Both the position numbers and the translations under genes were made by a program. 64,000 nt of DNA from Putridiphycobacter roseus (GTDB taxonomy: Bacteria; Bacteroidota; Bacteroidia; Flavobacteriales_D; Crocinitomicaceae): contig NZ_QKSB01000002.1 of the NCBI RefSeq assembly GCF_003234935.1, positions 372,001-436,000 of the forward strand, read 5' to 3'. A model generated the notes under the pieces. That model worked only from the letters and a program-made list of their open reading frames with translations, ran no database searches and was not told the DNA's origin. How positions within the stretch are numbered: position 1 is the stretch's first letter; each line of letters starts with the position of its first letter. Positions 46,005 to 54,854 of the stretch are shown here, piece by piece.

Positions 46005-46012
46005 CAAAATTA
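46005..46012 (-). promoter_or_regulatory. -7 element of the DsbA-like gene, possible leaderless mRNA
   Basis: TAATTTTG followed by TAAC and the ATG: the same TTTGTAACATG arrangement as at the Rrf2 gene (40885-40892). Confidence 0.45.
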
Positions 46013-46124
46013 AACAATCCTATACCGCTTAAAACAGCAATTAACAAAATTTAAAAGCGGACCAAATATAAATGAATTCAGAGACAGTATGAAAATACCT
46101 TATTAGATTAGCTTACACTATATT

Positions 46125-46514
46125 TTAAGGTAACTTTCTTTTTGGTTTCAACTGAAAAGCCATCAGCATCAAAAATGCTGTAAAAAAAGTTCTAAAAATC
46201 ATGGCACCTATTGTTTTCGTTTCGTACAAGCCGCCATTGATAACATGTATCCAAAAACCTATTAGACCAACAACAAGCATTACCAAGGCAAGTACTAAAG
46301 GCTTAACCATCCAAGACTCTCCATTATAAATAGCAAATGCTGCTAAAAGGTAAAGGACACTGGCAATAAAATTCACCCAAACGACAATGGGCACATAATT
46401 TCCTTCCATGGCTCTTATGCCAAACCAATCAAATATTACAGAACTGCTTAAAAATAGGGTCAACAATCCAAACAATACCAATACTACGGTCAATACATTT
46501 TTTTTCCATTTCAT
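46125..46514 (-). CDS. Hypothetical four-segment membrane protein
   Basis: 129 residues with four hydrophobic segments (about 7-28, 43-63, 71-92, 103-122) and no recognised family. The short polar loop VINGGLYETKTIGAMIFR and Lys-rich ends suggest an inner-membrane protein with both termini in the cytoplasm. No obvious partner among neighbours. Confidence 0.7.
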   Translation of the reverse strand: MKWKKNVLTVVLVLFGLLTLFLSSSVIFDWFGIRAMEGNYVPIVVWVNFIASVLYLLAAFAIYNGESWMVKPLVLALVMLVVGLIGFWIHVINGGLYETKTIGAMIFRTFFTAFLMLMAFQLKPKRKLP

Positions 46515-46642
46515 CTGTATAAAATTTTAGTTAGTAATCACTAACAAATATAATCCTATATTTTAACTTATGCCCACTTTAGCCAAAATATTAATGGGTA
46601 AGAAATTATAATAAATATTGCTTTGCTAAAAAAGAGCGCAAA

Positions 46643-47128
46643 CTACTTACTTTGAAAGTAAGTATAAAAAGTTTGTATTTCGGCTTTAATATTAATTACT
46701 AACGCCTTACCTTCAGCTACACTGGTGGCCATCACCAGGGCATCTTTAAGCTCTAAAAAAGGCTGCAGCAATTTATGAAATTCTTGATGCGCTTGTCCTT
46801 TCATGGTGTCACTGGCGCGTATAATTTTAATTTGATCCCCTACTCGGTCACCCAACAGCTGATAATCGACTAAATCTTTACTTTGAAAGTTCGCTAGCTG
46901 ATTTTTAATATTTAAAATGCCAACATGCATCTCTGTATCCACCAACCACTTTTCCCCATTATTTAACTCAAGGTCTAACGGATTAGAAACATTGCTTACC
47001 TCCTCTACTACACGTTCCACTTTTTTAAGAACGACCTGTTTCGTTTCTGCAGTAGGACTGCAACTAGCCCCCCATAAGAGTACAGCTGCTAGCAAAATTA
47101 TATGTTGGTATCTATGTCTTAAAATCAT
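46643..47128 (-). CDS. Hypothetical lipoprotein
   Basis: 161 residues from MILRHRYQHIILLAAVLLWG, lipobox ASC. The frame extends to 47155, but that start would overlap the LuxR gene. The mature part is helical (VVLKKVERVVEEVSNVSNPLDLELNNGEKW.., HVGILNIKNQLANF), consistent with a small helical-bundle lipoprotein of unknown role. Only 17 bp separate it from the LuxR-type gene upstream, so the two are probably one operon. Confidence 0.75.
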   Translation of the reverse strand: MILRHRYQHIILLAAVLLWGASCSPTAETKQVVLKKVERVVEEVSNVSNPLDLELNNGEKWLVDTEMHVGILNIKNQLANFQSKDLVDYQLLGDRVGDQIKIIRASDTMKGQAHQEFHKLLQPFLELKDALVMATSVAEGKALVINIKAEIQTFYTYFQSK

Positions 47129-47145
47129 TCCTATAAATATAGGAA

Positions 47146-47925
47146 TTAAAACCAATTATTATCCTTTGCAATCATTGCAGCTTCGGTGATATTATGGCAA
47201 TTCATTTTTTTTAAGATATTCTTTCTATGCGAATGAATGGTTTCAACACTTCGATTGGTTTGGTCAGCAATTTCTTTCGAGATATACCCTTTAACCACCA
47301 TACTCAACACTTCCATTTCTTTTTTGGATAAATTATATTGATTTGCCGTTTTTGCAATTGGAAATATAGCCTGAAAAAGACGTTCACTCTCCCTACCTTC
47401 TCTTACTCTAGTTACTTCGCAAAAAAGTTCTTTGTTATTACAAAACTCAGATATATCGGTCATACTACCTACAATCACTAAAGGAAAACCCTCTTCTCCT
47501 AAAATGATATTGGTATAGCGATTTAACATACATTTCACCTCACCTTTTGGCGTTTTAATTCTATAATTATAAGCAAATTTCAACTCTTCTAAATCCTTAT
47601 CTTTTTGTTCTTTCGCAATTTGAATTAAGATTTTTAAAGTTTTCGAATTCAATAACTTTACGTCTTCTTCTAAAAAATAATTGTAGATATACTGGGGACC
47701 ATTATCCATCATTTCTTGGTATTCTATCCCAAATATTTGTTCAATATTTTTCCCTAAATGAATAAAAGTATTGTTGCGATAATCAATGGCAAATAAAACA
47801 TGATTTAAAGCATCACTTAAATTATCTTCATAAAACGCTTTGTTAAGGTACTTTTTGTAGTCCTTAATAAAACTTATTCCTTTGGTATGGTTGGCTTTTT
47901 CTAAAACCTGTAACACATCTTTCAT
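47146..47925 (-). CDS. LuxR-type regulator with PAS domain
   Basis: 259 residues. The middle (about 35-160) reads as a PAS sensor (FAIDYRNNTFIHLGKNIEQIFGI..). The C-terminal 60 residues are a LuxR/NarL helix-turn-helix (LSKKEMEVLSMVVKGYISKE, then RSVETIHSHRKNI). There is no phospho-acceptor receiver domain, so it likely responds directly to a ligand or partner. A perfect -7 box (TATTTTTG, 47947-47940) lies 15 bp upstream. Confidence 0.92.
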   Translation of the reverse strand: MKDVLQVLEKANHTKGISFIKDYKKYLNKAFYEDNLSDALNHVLFAIDYRNNTFIHLGKNIEQIFGIEYQEMMDNGPQYIYNYFLEEDVKLLNSKTLKILIQIAKEQKDKDLEELKFAYNYRIKTPKGEVKCMLNRYTNIILGEEGFPLVIVGSMTDISEFCNNKELFCEVTRVREGRESERLFQAIFPIAKTANQYNLSKKEMEVLSMVVKGYISKEIADQTNRSVETIHSHRKNILKKMNCHNITEAAMIAKDNNWF

Positions 47926-48083
47926 TGCAAGTTTTTCACCAAAAATAGGGATTTTTATCCGACTTAAATAGTTTTACATTTGTTAAAAATACTATTGAAT
48001 CGTTTGTAAAAAGTATTTGTTGTATTTGAAATATTTTAAGGGAAAATGCTAAATACCCCCTTAAAACATTCAAAACTATTTAA

Positions 48084-48122
48084 TAACGCCTAAATAATAT
48101 ATTTTATTTAGGCGTTTTTTTA
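48084..48122 (-). terminator. Terminator after the VOC protein gene
   Basis: AACGCCTAAATAA and TTATTTAGGCGTT pair perfectly around a six-base loop, with flanking A/T runs. It sits 11 bp past the stop of the 48133 gene. Confidence 0.9.
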
Positions 48123-48132
48123 TGGTTAAAAA

Positions 48133-48504
48133 TCAGACATGTTGGTCAAACAATATTGGATTTCCATCTGGGTCTTCAATACTAAAACTTGCAGGGCCCG
48201 TTGTACTTTCATCTGCTGCGTTTAATATGGTAATTTTTTGCGTTTTCAACTTTTTCTGAAGCATTCTAATGTCTTCAAAATTAGCCAAAGGACTAGCCTG
48301 GTTATCCCAACCTGGATTAAAAGTCATTATATTTCTATCAAACATGCCTTGAAACAAGCCAATAGTCACAGTTTCGTTTCTTAAGATTAACCATTTTTGT
48401 TGGATATCTCCTCCTACTTCTTCAAAACCTAATTTATGGTAAAACGCTTTAGAAACTTCAATATCTTTTACGTTTAAACTTACTGAAAATGCGCCTAACT
48501 TCAT
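48133..48504 (-). CDS. VOC/glyoxalase family protein
   Basis: 123 residues with the vicinal-oxygen-chelate fold pattern: LNVKDIEVSKAFYHKLGF at the start, PASFSIEDPDGNPILFDQ at the end. Potential metal ligands are Glu and His/Gln at these two places. Such proteins include lyases, dioxygenases and antibiotic-binding proteins; which applies here is unknown. It lies 41 bp after the second RND operon on the same strand. Confidence 0.88.
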   Translation of the reverse strand: MKLGAFSVSLNVKDIEVSKAFYHKLGFEEVGGDIQQKWLILRNETVTIGLFQGMFDRNIMTFNPGWDNQASPLANFEDIRMLQKKLKTQKITILNAADESTTGPASFSIEDPDGNPILFDQHV

Positions 48505-48545
48505 TGAATTATATTTTATAAATTTTACCGCAGTTTACAAATTAT

Positions 48546-49850
48546 TTAAGGATTAATTAATGTCCCTTCCAATTTTTTTAATTGAATTTCTGCTATTTTA
48601 GCATTAAACATGGCAGTAGTTAGACTTACTTTTGCATTGATTAAATTCAATTGTGCTTGGCGAAAATCAATAGAAGATATTTGACCAAGGTTGTATTGTT
48701 CTTGCGTTTTCAAAAAGTTTTGATTCGCCACTTCCACATTCATTTCTTCCGTATTAATAATCACCAATTGGTTTAAATAAGAAGCCCAAGTATTGGCTAA
48801 TTCATTACTTAGGTTTAGTTCAATTTGACTTTGATACAATCCTTGTGTTTCTACAGCAATTTTTGCATTTTGCACCTTAGTACTGGTAGCTCCTCCATCA
48901 AACACATCCCAACTCAAACTCAGTCCCGCGCTTAAACCGGTAGCATTTTGCGTCGCAAACAAAGAAGTTGGACCATAATTACCATTGTTTAATCCATAAG
49001 AGACAGCCGTAGAAACTTGTGGCATCCAACCAGATTGGTTTAATTTTACATCATATTTCGCTAAGTTTTTGTTAAGTTCATATTGCTTTGCTATGTTATT
49101 GTTCTCTTTCATATTACTGGTAATTAAATCAATATCTAACAATCGATTCACTTCTACCGATTCATCCACTTGAAAAGATTGATTGACGGGAAAACCCAAT
49201 AAGTAATTCAAAGTCCTTTTCTCATTGTCCAACGCAATTTGCCCATTAATTAAATTAATAGAATCATTATTCACATCCACCTTAGCATTCAACACATCTA
49301 GACTTGTTTTTTGACCGTATTTCAACTGGTATTCCGTACGTTTTAACCTGTTTTTAGAAATATCAAAAGACTCTTCATAGCTATTAAGGTTAATGGTATT
49401 TTTAGCGATATTGTAATATGCTGCATAGACATTTAAAATAGTATTGTCTATTTGAATTTGCTTTTGCACTCCTGCTAGTTCATATGCCGTTTTCAATTTT
49501 TCAAAATTATGCTTACGGTACATGCCATTAAACAAAACATAGTTTACCCCAATGGAAGCATTATACGCGGTAGACTGGATCCCATCAATATTAAGTTCTT
49601 CTCCAGTTTGACGCACTACATAAGCATTGTTGTTGGAATAATTACCACCTGCGCTTACCGAAACAGTGGGCAAATAGCCAGTATTTTTGATGTCTTGATT
49701 ATTGGCCGCTTGGCTTAGGTTGTTTTCATAAATTTGGATATCATAATTCTTATCCATAGCAATAGCAATTGCCTGCTCTAGCGTCAATTTCTCTTGGGTA
49801 AGCCCTACGGTATTAAAGAGTAGGACTCCTATAATTAATAAATTTTTCAT
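48546..49850 (-). CDS. TolC family outer-membrane channel of the second RND pump
   Basis: 434 residues with a signal peptide (MKNLLIIGVLLFNTVGLTQ) and paired TolC repeats (LTLEQAIAIAMDKNYDIQIYENN; later LRNLGQISSIDFRQAQLNL-type region). It starts 9 bp after the pump gene and ends the MarR-MFP-RND-TolC operon. No lipobox, unlike the channel of the first pump. Confidence 0.93.
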   Translation of the reverse strand: MKNLLIIGVLLFNTVGLTQEKLTLEQAIAIAMDKNYDIQIYENNLSQAANNQDIKNTGYLPTVSVSAGGNYSNNNAYVVRQTGEELNIDGIQSTAYNASIGVNYVLFNGMYRKHNFEKLKTAYELAGVQKQIQIDNTILNVYAAYYNIAKNTINLNSYEESFDISKNRLKRTEYQLKYGQKTSLDVLNAKVDVNNDSINLINGQIALDNEKRTLNYLLGFPVNQSFQVDESVEVNRLLDIDLITSNMKENNNIAKQYELNKNLAKYDVKLNQSGWMPQVSTAVSYGLNNGNYGPTSLFATQNATGLSAGLSLSWDVFDGGATSTKVQNAKIAVETQGLYQSQIELNLSNELANTWASYLNQLVIINTEEMNVEVANQNFLKTQEQYNLGQISSIDFRQAQLNLINAKVSLTTAMFNAKIAEIQLKKLEGTLINP

Positions 49851-49859
49851 GCTTATTTT

Positions 49860-52800
49860 TTAATGTTCTTTTTCTGCTTCTATTTCTTTCACTGCTCTTT
49901 CAACAGCTTCATGGGTTGGTCTTTTACCTTCCCAAAAATGAACCATATTCACCTTAAAGCCATTGGTATAAGACAAAAGTATTGGTAATAAAATCAAGGT
50001 CAACACCGTTGCTATTGCAATACCATAGGCAATAGAAATAGCCATTGGAATTAAGAATTGAGCTTGTAAACTTTTTTCAAAAAAGATAAGAGGAGCTAAA
50101 CCAGCAATAGTAGTTATGGTAGTTAAAAAGATAGCTCTAAAACGAGACTTCCCTGCTTCCACTAAAGCTTCATCAAACTTCATCCCTTCTTTTAAATTTA
50201 TATTGAATTTACTGATCAACACCAAGCCGTCATTTACCATAATACCAATCAATGCGATAATACCTAACATGGATAAAATATTAATTGGGAAATCGTGAAT
50301 ATAATGTCCCCAACCTACGCCAATTAAACTAAACGGCACCATTATGAGTAGAATTATAGGCTGACTATAACTTCGGAAAGTAAATGCAATAACAAAGTAA
50401 ATAAGCAATAATATGATTGGAAAAACCACTTTTGCGGAATCTATCACCTTAGAAGCTTCTCTATTTTGCCCTTCATAAGTAGCAGAGACAGATGGGTGCT
50501 TGGCAAAGATACCTGGTAATATGGCCGTTTTTATATTATTCATAAAATCTGTAGCACTGGCTTTACTATTTTCCATATCTGCAGACACTTGAATTTCACG
50601 TTGTCCTTCTAGGTGATTGATTGTAATTTCACCACGTTCAATTGTATATTCTGCAATTTCACTGAAAGGAATTCGGTCGCCAGAACTTGTAAGAATACGC
50701 ATGTCATCCAAGTTTTTAATGGAAGTTCTTTCGCTTTCTAAATAACGCACCCAAATTTTAATTTCATCTTGTCCCCTTTGAAAACGTTGTACTTGATTCC
50801 CAAAAAACGCGGAACGGACTTGAAACATTACGTCGTTCATGGTAAGACCTAACAAATAGGCATTCGGCTTTAAATCAATTTTGATTTCCTTAATCCCTTC
50901 TGGATCATTATCGGCAATATCCTTTAAGCCTTCCATTTGTAACATGGCCGATTTTAATTCATTTTTAGCCGATTTTAATTCCAATACATTATTTCCTAAT
51001 AAAGAAATAGAGACAGGACTTCCTCCAAATTGTGACCCTGAGCCAAAAGCTAAGGCTTCTACCCCATAAAACTCACCAGAAAGGTCTTGAATTTCTTTGG
51101 TTAAATCTGGCGCGGAAAACTCTCTTAGCTCCCCTTGCAATAAATTAATATCTAATTTGGCAGTCGCTGAACCAGGCCCAATGGTTTTAATGATATTTAA
51201 TATCACCGAATCCCCAGTAGACTGTATGCCTTTATATTTTTCATTTACTTCCCAAGCCTTTTCTTCAATGACAGAAATAATAGAATCTGTTGTATTTACA
51301 TTGGTTCCTTGAGGCATGGTTAAACTGATAGAAATTCTATCACTGGCGATTTCTGGAAAAAAAGTTGTTCGAATGATACCACCACTGATACCGCCAACTG
51401 TGATTAAAAACAAAGCAATTAGAACCGTTAAACTGATAAATCTATTTTTCACTGTAAAGTTTAAGACCGGCACATAAAGCGTATCTCTTAAATAGACCAT
51501 TACTTTTTCTGCTACACGGTTAAACCCATAGGTTTTTGCATCTCGATTTAAGGCTTTAGAGTGGGCAATGTGAGCAGGTAAAATTACCATAGCCTCAAGA
51601 AGAGATATGCCAAGCGTCAAGAGAACAATGATGGAAACCTCTCCAAAAAACTGCCCCAGTCTACCATCTAAATATAAGAAAGTAGCAAAAGCTAAGATAG
51701 TGGTAACTACTGCGGAAAAAATAGGCGGAATCACTTCAATGGTTCCATCAATCGCTGCGCGAATAGGGGTCTTTCCTTTTTCATAATGGGCGTAAATATT
51801 CTCTGCAATAACAATTCCATCATCCACCAGTATACCAATTACAATAATCATCCCGAACAGGGACAATACATTGATGGTAACATCAAATTGACCAGCAAAA
51901 GTAAACATCCCTAAAAAAGAAACAGGTATACCAAAAGCTACCCAAAAAGCCAGTCTAGGTTTTAAAAACAAAGACAAGATAATCAATACCATCAACATCC
52001 CTTGCCAAGCGTTTTTCAATAATAATTCCGTTCTTTGGTTAAGTGTAATTGAAGAATCTGATATAACAGCAAGTTCAATCTCTTCATTATTTTTGTTGTA
52101 ATTAGCAATGTATTCTTTCACATTATCAGCTGTTGTAATTAAATCTTCGCTATTGGTATTATTAATAACAATACGCACAGAATTATTGCCATTAAAAGCC
52201 AAACTGTTTGGCGTATCATTAAACCTATCTCGAATTTCAGCCACATCTTTTAAGCGAATAATATTACCATTTTTATCGGCTTTCACAACAATTTCATTCA
52301 ATTCAGTTGCATAATAAGCACGGTGAGAAGCACGAATTAAATACTCTTCCTCCTCGGTTTTAATAGAACCACCGGTCGTTAAAATGGCATTATTTGCTAC
52401 AGCATTTGCAACTTGAGTAAAGCTTAAATTAAAAGCACGCATATCGGCTTCTCGGACTGCGATTTCAATTTCCTCATCTGGATAACCGCTTAAGGTAACC
52501 ATTGAAATACCATCTATCAACCGTAATTCCTTTTCTATTTGTTGGGCTTTTTGTTTTAAGGTAATTAAATTCACATTTTTCCCGTTAACGACAAAAGAAA
52601 TAGTCTCTCGTGAAGCCTCTTGAATGGCAATAATTGGCGGTTCCATTCCAGAAGGAAAACTTGGCACCTTGTCCACCGCGTTTTTAACATCTGCAAGTAT
52701 AATATCTACATCATACTCTCTAAAAGTTTCGACGGTAATCACAGCAGCATTTTCACTAGATTTAGAAGTCACCCTATCAATTCCTTCCAACCCTTTTAAG

Positions 52801-53012
52801 TTATCTTCAATTTTAAGTACAACCCCCTCTTCCATTTCTTGCGGAGAAGCACCAGGATAATTAGTTGTTATGATAATGATATTAGATTCAGACAAGGGAA
52901 AAAAGGAGGAAGTCAATGACTTATATCCCAAGATCCCGAAAATTGCAAATGCAATAATAATGATATTAACCCCTATTGGGTATTTAATAAAATAAGAAAT
53001 TATTTTTTTCAT
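49860..53012 (-). CDS. RND efflux transporter, second system
   Basis: 1050 residues, with an N-terminal cytoplasmic start (MKKIISYFIKYPIGVNIIII) and 12 predicted membrane segments. The TM4 Asp pair is present (GILVDDGIVIAENIY). GMVNDGLVLISK-like sequence near residue 930 marks TM10. The sequence resembles Bacteroidota HAE1-like pumps more than CusA metal pumps, since the methionine relay is not evident. It follows the adaptor gene by 21 bp. Confidence 0.95.
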   Translation of the reverse strand: MKKIISYFIKYPIGVNIIIIAFAIFGILGYKSLTSSFFPLSESNIIIITTNYPGASPQEMEEGVVLKIEDNLKGLEGIDRVTSKSSENAAVITVETFREYDVDIILADVKNAVDKVPSFPSGMEPPIIAIQEASRETISFVVNGKNVNLITLKQKAQQIEKELRLIDGISMVTLSGYPDEEIEIAVREADMRAFNLSFTQVANAVANNAILTTGGSIKTEEEEYLIRASHRAYYATELNEIVVKADKNGNIIRLKDVAEIRDRFNDTPNSLAFNGNNSVRIVINNTNSEDLITTADNVKEYIANYNKNNEEIELAVISDSSITLNQRTELLLKNAWQGMLMVLIILSLFLKPRLAFWVAFGIPVSFLGMFTFAGQFDVTINVLSLFGMIIVIGILVDDGIVIAENIYAHYEKGKTPIRAAIDGTIEVIPPIFSAVVTTILAFATFLYLDGRLGQFFGEVSIIVLLTLGISLLEAMVILPAHIAHSKALNRDAKTYGFNRVAEKVMVYLRDTLYVPVLNFTVKNRFISLTVLIALFLITVGGISGGIIRTTFFPEIASDRISISLTMPQGTNVNTTDSIISVIEEKAWEVNEKYKGIQSTGDSVILNIIKTIGPGSATAKLDINLLQGELREFSAPDLTKEIQDLSGEFYGVEALAFGSGSQFGGSPVSISLLGNNVLELKSAKNELKSAMLQMEGLKDIADNDPEGIKEIKIDLKPNAYLLGLTMNDVMFQVRSAFFGNQVQRFQRGQDEIKIWVRYLESERTSIKNLDDMRILTSSGDRIPFSEIAEYTIERGEITINHLEGQREIQVSADMENSKASATDFMNNIKTAILPGIFAKHPSVSATYEGQNREASKVIDSAKVVFPIILLLIYFVIAFTFRSYSQPIILLIMVPFSLIGVGWGHYIHDFPINILSMLGIIALIGIMVNDGLVLISKFNINLKEGMKFDEALVEAGKSRFRAIFLTTITTIAGLAPLIFFEKSLQAQFLIPMAISIAYGIAIATVLTLILLPILLSYTNGFKVNMVHFWEGKRPTHEAVERAVKEIEAEKEH

Positions 53013-53033
53013 TTGAATGTAATTATCGCTTAG

Positions 53034-54140
53034 TTATTGAATAATAGAAACTTTCATACCTTCAAATGCTCCAGGTACGGGTTTTGACAACATTTTCGTA
53101 CCATCCGCTATACCTTTTACTATGGCTGTATTGGCGTTATCGAAAATAATTTCAACCGGTAGCAAGCTTAGCTCTTGATCAATCACCACATAAATTGCTT
53201 GGTTATTTACCAATAAACTTCTGGATATTTCAATAGCATCCACCACATCTTGGGCATCAATATCCGCCTCAATAAATTCTCCCTCGCTTAAATCTTTTCC
53301 ACTCACTTCTACAAAAATTTGAATGGTTTGCGTACTGGTATTTACTTGCGGATTGATACGTACCACTCTTCCTGTCCAACTCTTGGTTTTATCAATGTTA
53401 TTTAACTTTACGGACTTACCAATTTGCAATAAATCTTTTAAAGTTGCATTTACATTCAACTCTAACTCATAGACACCAGGTCGGATAAACTCACCTAATT
53501 TTTGTCCTTGATTCACTAAAGAACCCACAGTAACAGCCGTTTGCACTAACACGCCTGAAAAAGGTGCTCTTATGGTATACTTTTTAAGACGCGTTTCTAA
53601 ATTTTTGATATTATAATAAGTGGTACTGATATTTTTACCCGTGATATAATGCGACTCTTGTTCTGATTTTACCTTTGGTAATTCTGGTAAATCACTTTCA
53701 ATATCAATTGCATTCAAATAATCATTCCACATATCAAAGGAAGCAGGATAATCAAATTGAAGGTCGGGTAAAATACCCGTAATTGCATTTTTAAATGCAG
53801 CCCTTTGAGAAATCACAGATGCTTTAAATTCATCATTATTAATTTGTATCAAAGTTGCACCTTTCGAGAATGCTGTTCCAGCTTTAAAAGCTTTATTACC
53901 TTGTTGAAAAACGCCAGTCACTTCTGCATAAATTTCCATTCTATCTTTGGCTAAAATACTACCACTAGTAGGAATTTGTAAGGGAACTAATTTATTTTCA
54001 GCAGTCTGAACGTAGACAGATGCTACAGAATTTTCAATTTTATTTTCGGGCTCTTTTTTGCTATTTGCCAGTAAACGATTCACTAAAAATCCCAATGCTA
54101 GTATGGCGATTCCGGATATGGTGATGATTATTTTTCTCAT
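53034..54140 (-). CDS. RND periplasmic adaptor, second system
   Basis: 368 residues anchored by an N-terminal membrane segment (ISGIAILALGFLVNRLLA) with no lipobox. It has a lipoyl-type domain with a short hairpin (AEVTGVFQQGNKAFKAGTAFSKG; FSGVLVQTAVTVGSLVNQG) and a beta-barrel (LELNVNATLKDLLQIGKSV). Its start overlaps the MarR stop by four bases. Pairs with the transporter at 49860. Confidence 0.93.
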   Translation of the reverse strand: MRKIIITISGIAILALGFLVNRLLANSKKEPENKIENSVASVYVQTAENKLVPLQIPTSGSILAKDRMEIYAEVTGVFQQGNKAFKAGTAFSKGATLIQINNDEFKASVISQRAAFKNAITGILPDLQFDYPASFDMWNDYLNAIDIESDLPELPKVKSEQESHYITGKNISTTYYNIKNLETRLKKYTIRAPFSGVLVQTAVTVGSLVNQGQKLGEFIRPGVYELELNVNATLKDLLQIGKSVKLNNIDKTKSWTGRVVRINPQVNTSTQTIQIFVEVSGKDLSEGEFIEADIDAQDVVDAIEISRSLLVNNQAIYVVIDQELSLLPVEIIFDNANTAIVKGIADGTKMLSKPVPGAFEGMKVSIIQ

Positions 54141-54616
54141 TGGTTTTTGTTTGAATTTATAAATGTATGGGTAGCGAAATCTTCGTTTACATTCGCTTGA
54201 ATTCTTTTTAACATATTTATTAAAAGTTTTAATTCTTCAGCTTTGAAGCCTTTTTGGATGATTCCTGACATTTCATTAAAAACAGGAGATGTTTGATCTA
54301 AAATTTGCAACCCTGCTTTAGTAATAAATAAATGATTGACTCTTTTATCTTCTTTTGATGGAATTCTTGCCAAATAATTTTTCTTTTCCAGCACATTAAT
54401 TGCTCTGGTCAAGGAAGACTTATTCCGGTTAGAAAACATGGCCAAATCATTTTGATTTACCCCATCATGCTCTTGTAACTTATGTAGCAATAAAAATTGC
54501 ATTTTGGTCAAATCAAACCCCTTTGAAGTCAGCATATGATCGACACGGTGTTCCATCATTTTTACTGTCCTCCCCAAATTAGGCGCTAGTGAATCTTTAA
54601 AATCTTTTGGTAACAT
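54137..54616 (-). CDS. MarR family transcriptional regulator
   Basis: 159 residues from MLPKDFKDSLAPNLG. An in-frame ATG 12 codons upstream lies beyond the -7 box (54628-54621) and is rejected. The winged helix (MLTSKGFDLTKMQFLLLHKL; FSNRKNSSLTRAINVLEKK; RIPSKEDKRVNHLFIT wing) is complete. It leads the second RND operon and is flanked upstream by two matching inverted repeats, consistent with autorepression relieved by a small molecule. Confidence 0.93.
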   Translation of the reverse strand: MLPKDFKDSLAPNLGRTVKMMEHRVDHMLTSKGFDLTKMQFLLLHKLQEHDGVNQNDLAMFSNRNKSSLTRAINVLEKKNYLARIPSKEDKRVNHLFITKAGLQILDQTSPVFNEMSGIIQKGFKAEELKLLINMLKRIQANVNEDFATHTFINSNKNQ

Positions 54617-54620
54617 GGCA

Positions 54621-54652
54621 CAAAAGTAATATAATATTAGTTGCATACACAA
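54621..54652 (-). promoter_or_regulatory. Promoter of the MarR/RND operon
   Basis: On the minus strand: TTG (54652-54650), 21 bases, TACTTTTG (54628-54621), then four bases to the ATG. The -33 TTG lies inside the first MarR palindrome. The mRNA may be leaderless. Confidence 0.65.
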
Positions 54653-54654
54653 CT
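54639..54654. promoter_or_regulatory. MarR operator 1
   Basis: AGTTGCATACACAACT: arms AGTTG and CAACT with six bases between. It overlaps the -33 region of the MarR/RND promoter. Confidence 0.65.
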
Positions 54655-54733
54655 ATTTTAAAAAATTAATATATTTTATGAAAACACTCCAATTTATAAC
54701 CAATTAGAAAACTGATACCTCAACAACAACAAT

Positions 54734-54749
54734 GGTTGCACATACAACT
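54734..54749. promoter_or_regulatory. MarR operator 2
   Basis: GGTTGCACATACAACT matches operator 1 at 13 of 16 positions, 95 bp further upstream. It may also affect chrA expression or allow two dimers to act together. Confidence 0.55.
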
Positions 54750-54854
54750 AGATAACAGAAATACACGCTGATTGCACAGCCCACAAGAGCATAGACTACA
54801 AAAAACCAAAAAGGTTTAAGTCTTGTAAAAAAAAATAAAAACGGTTAAAAAGGA

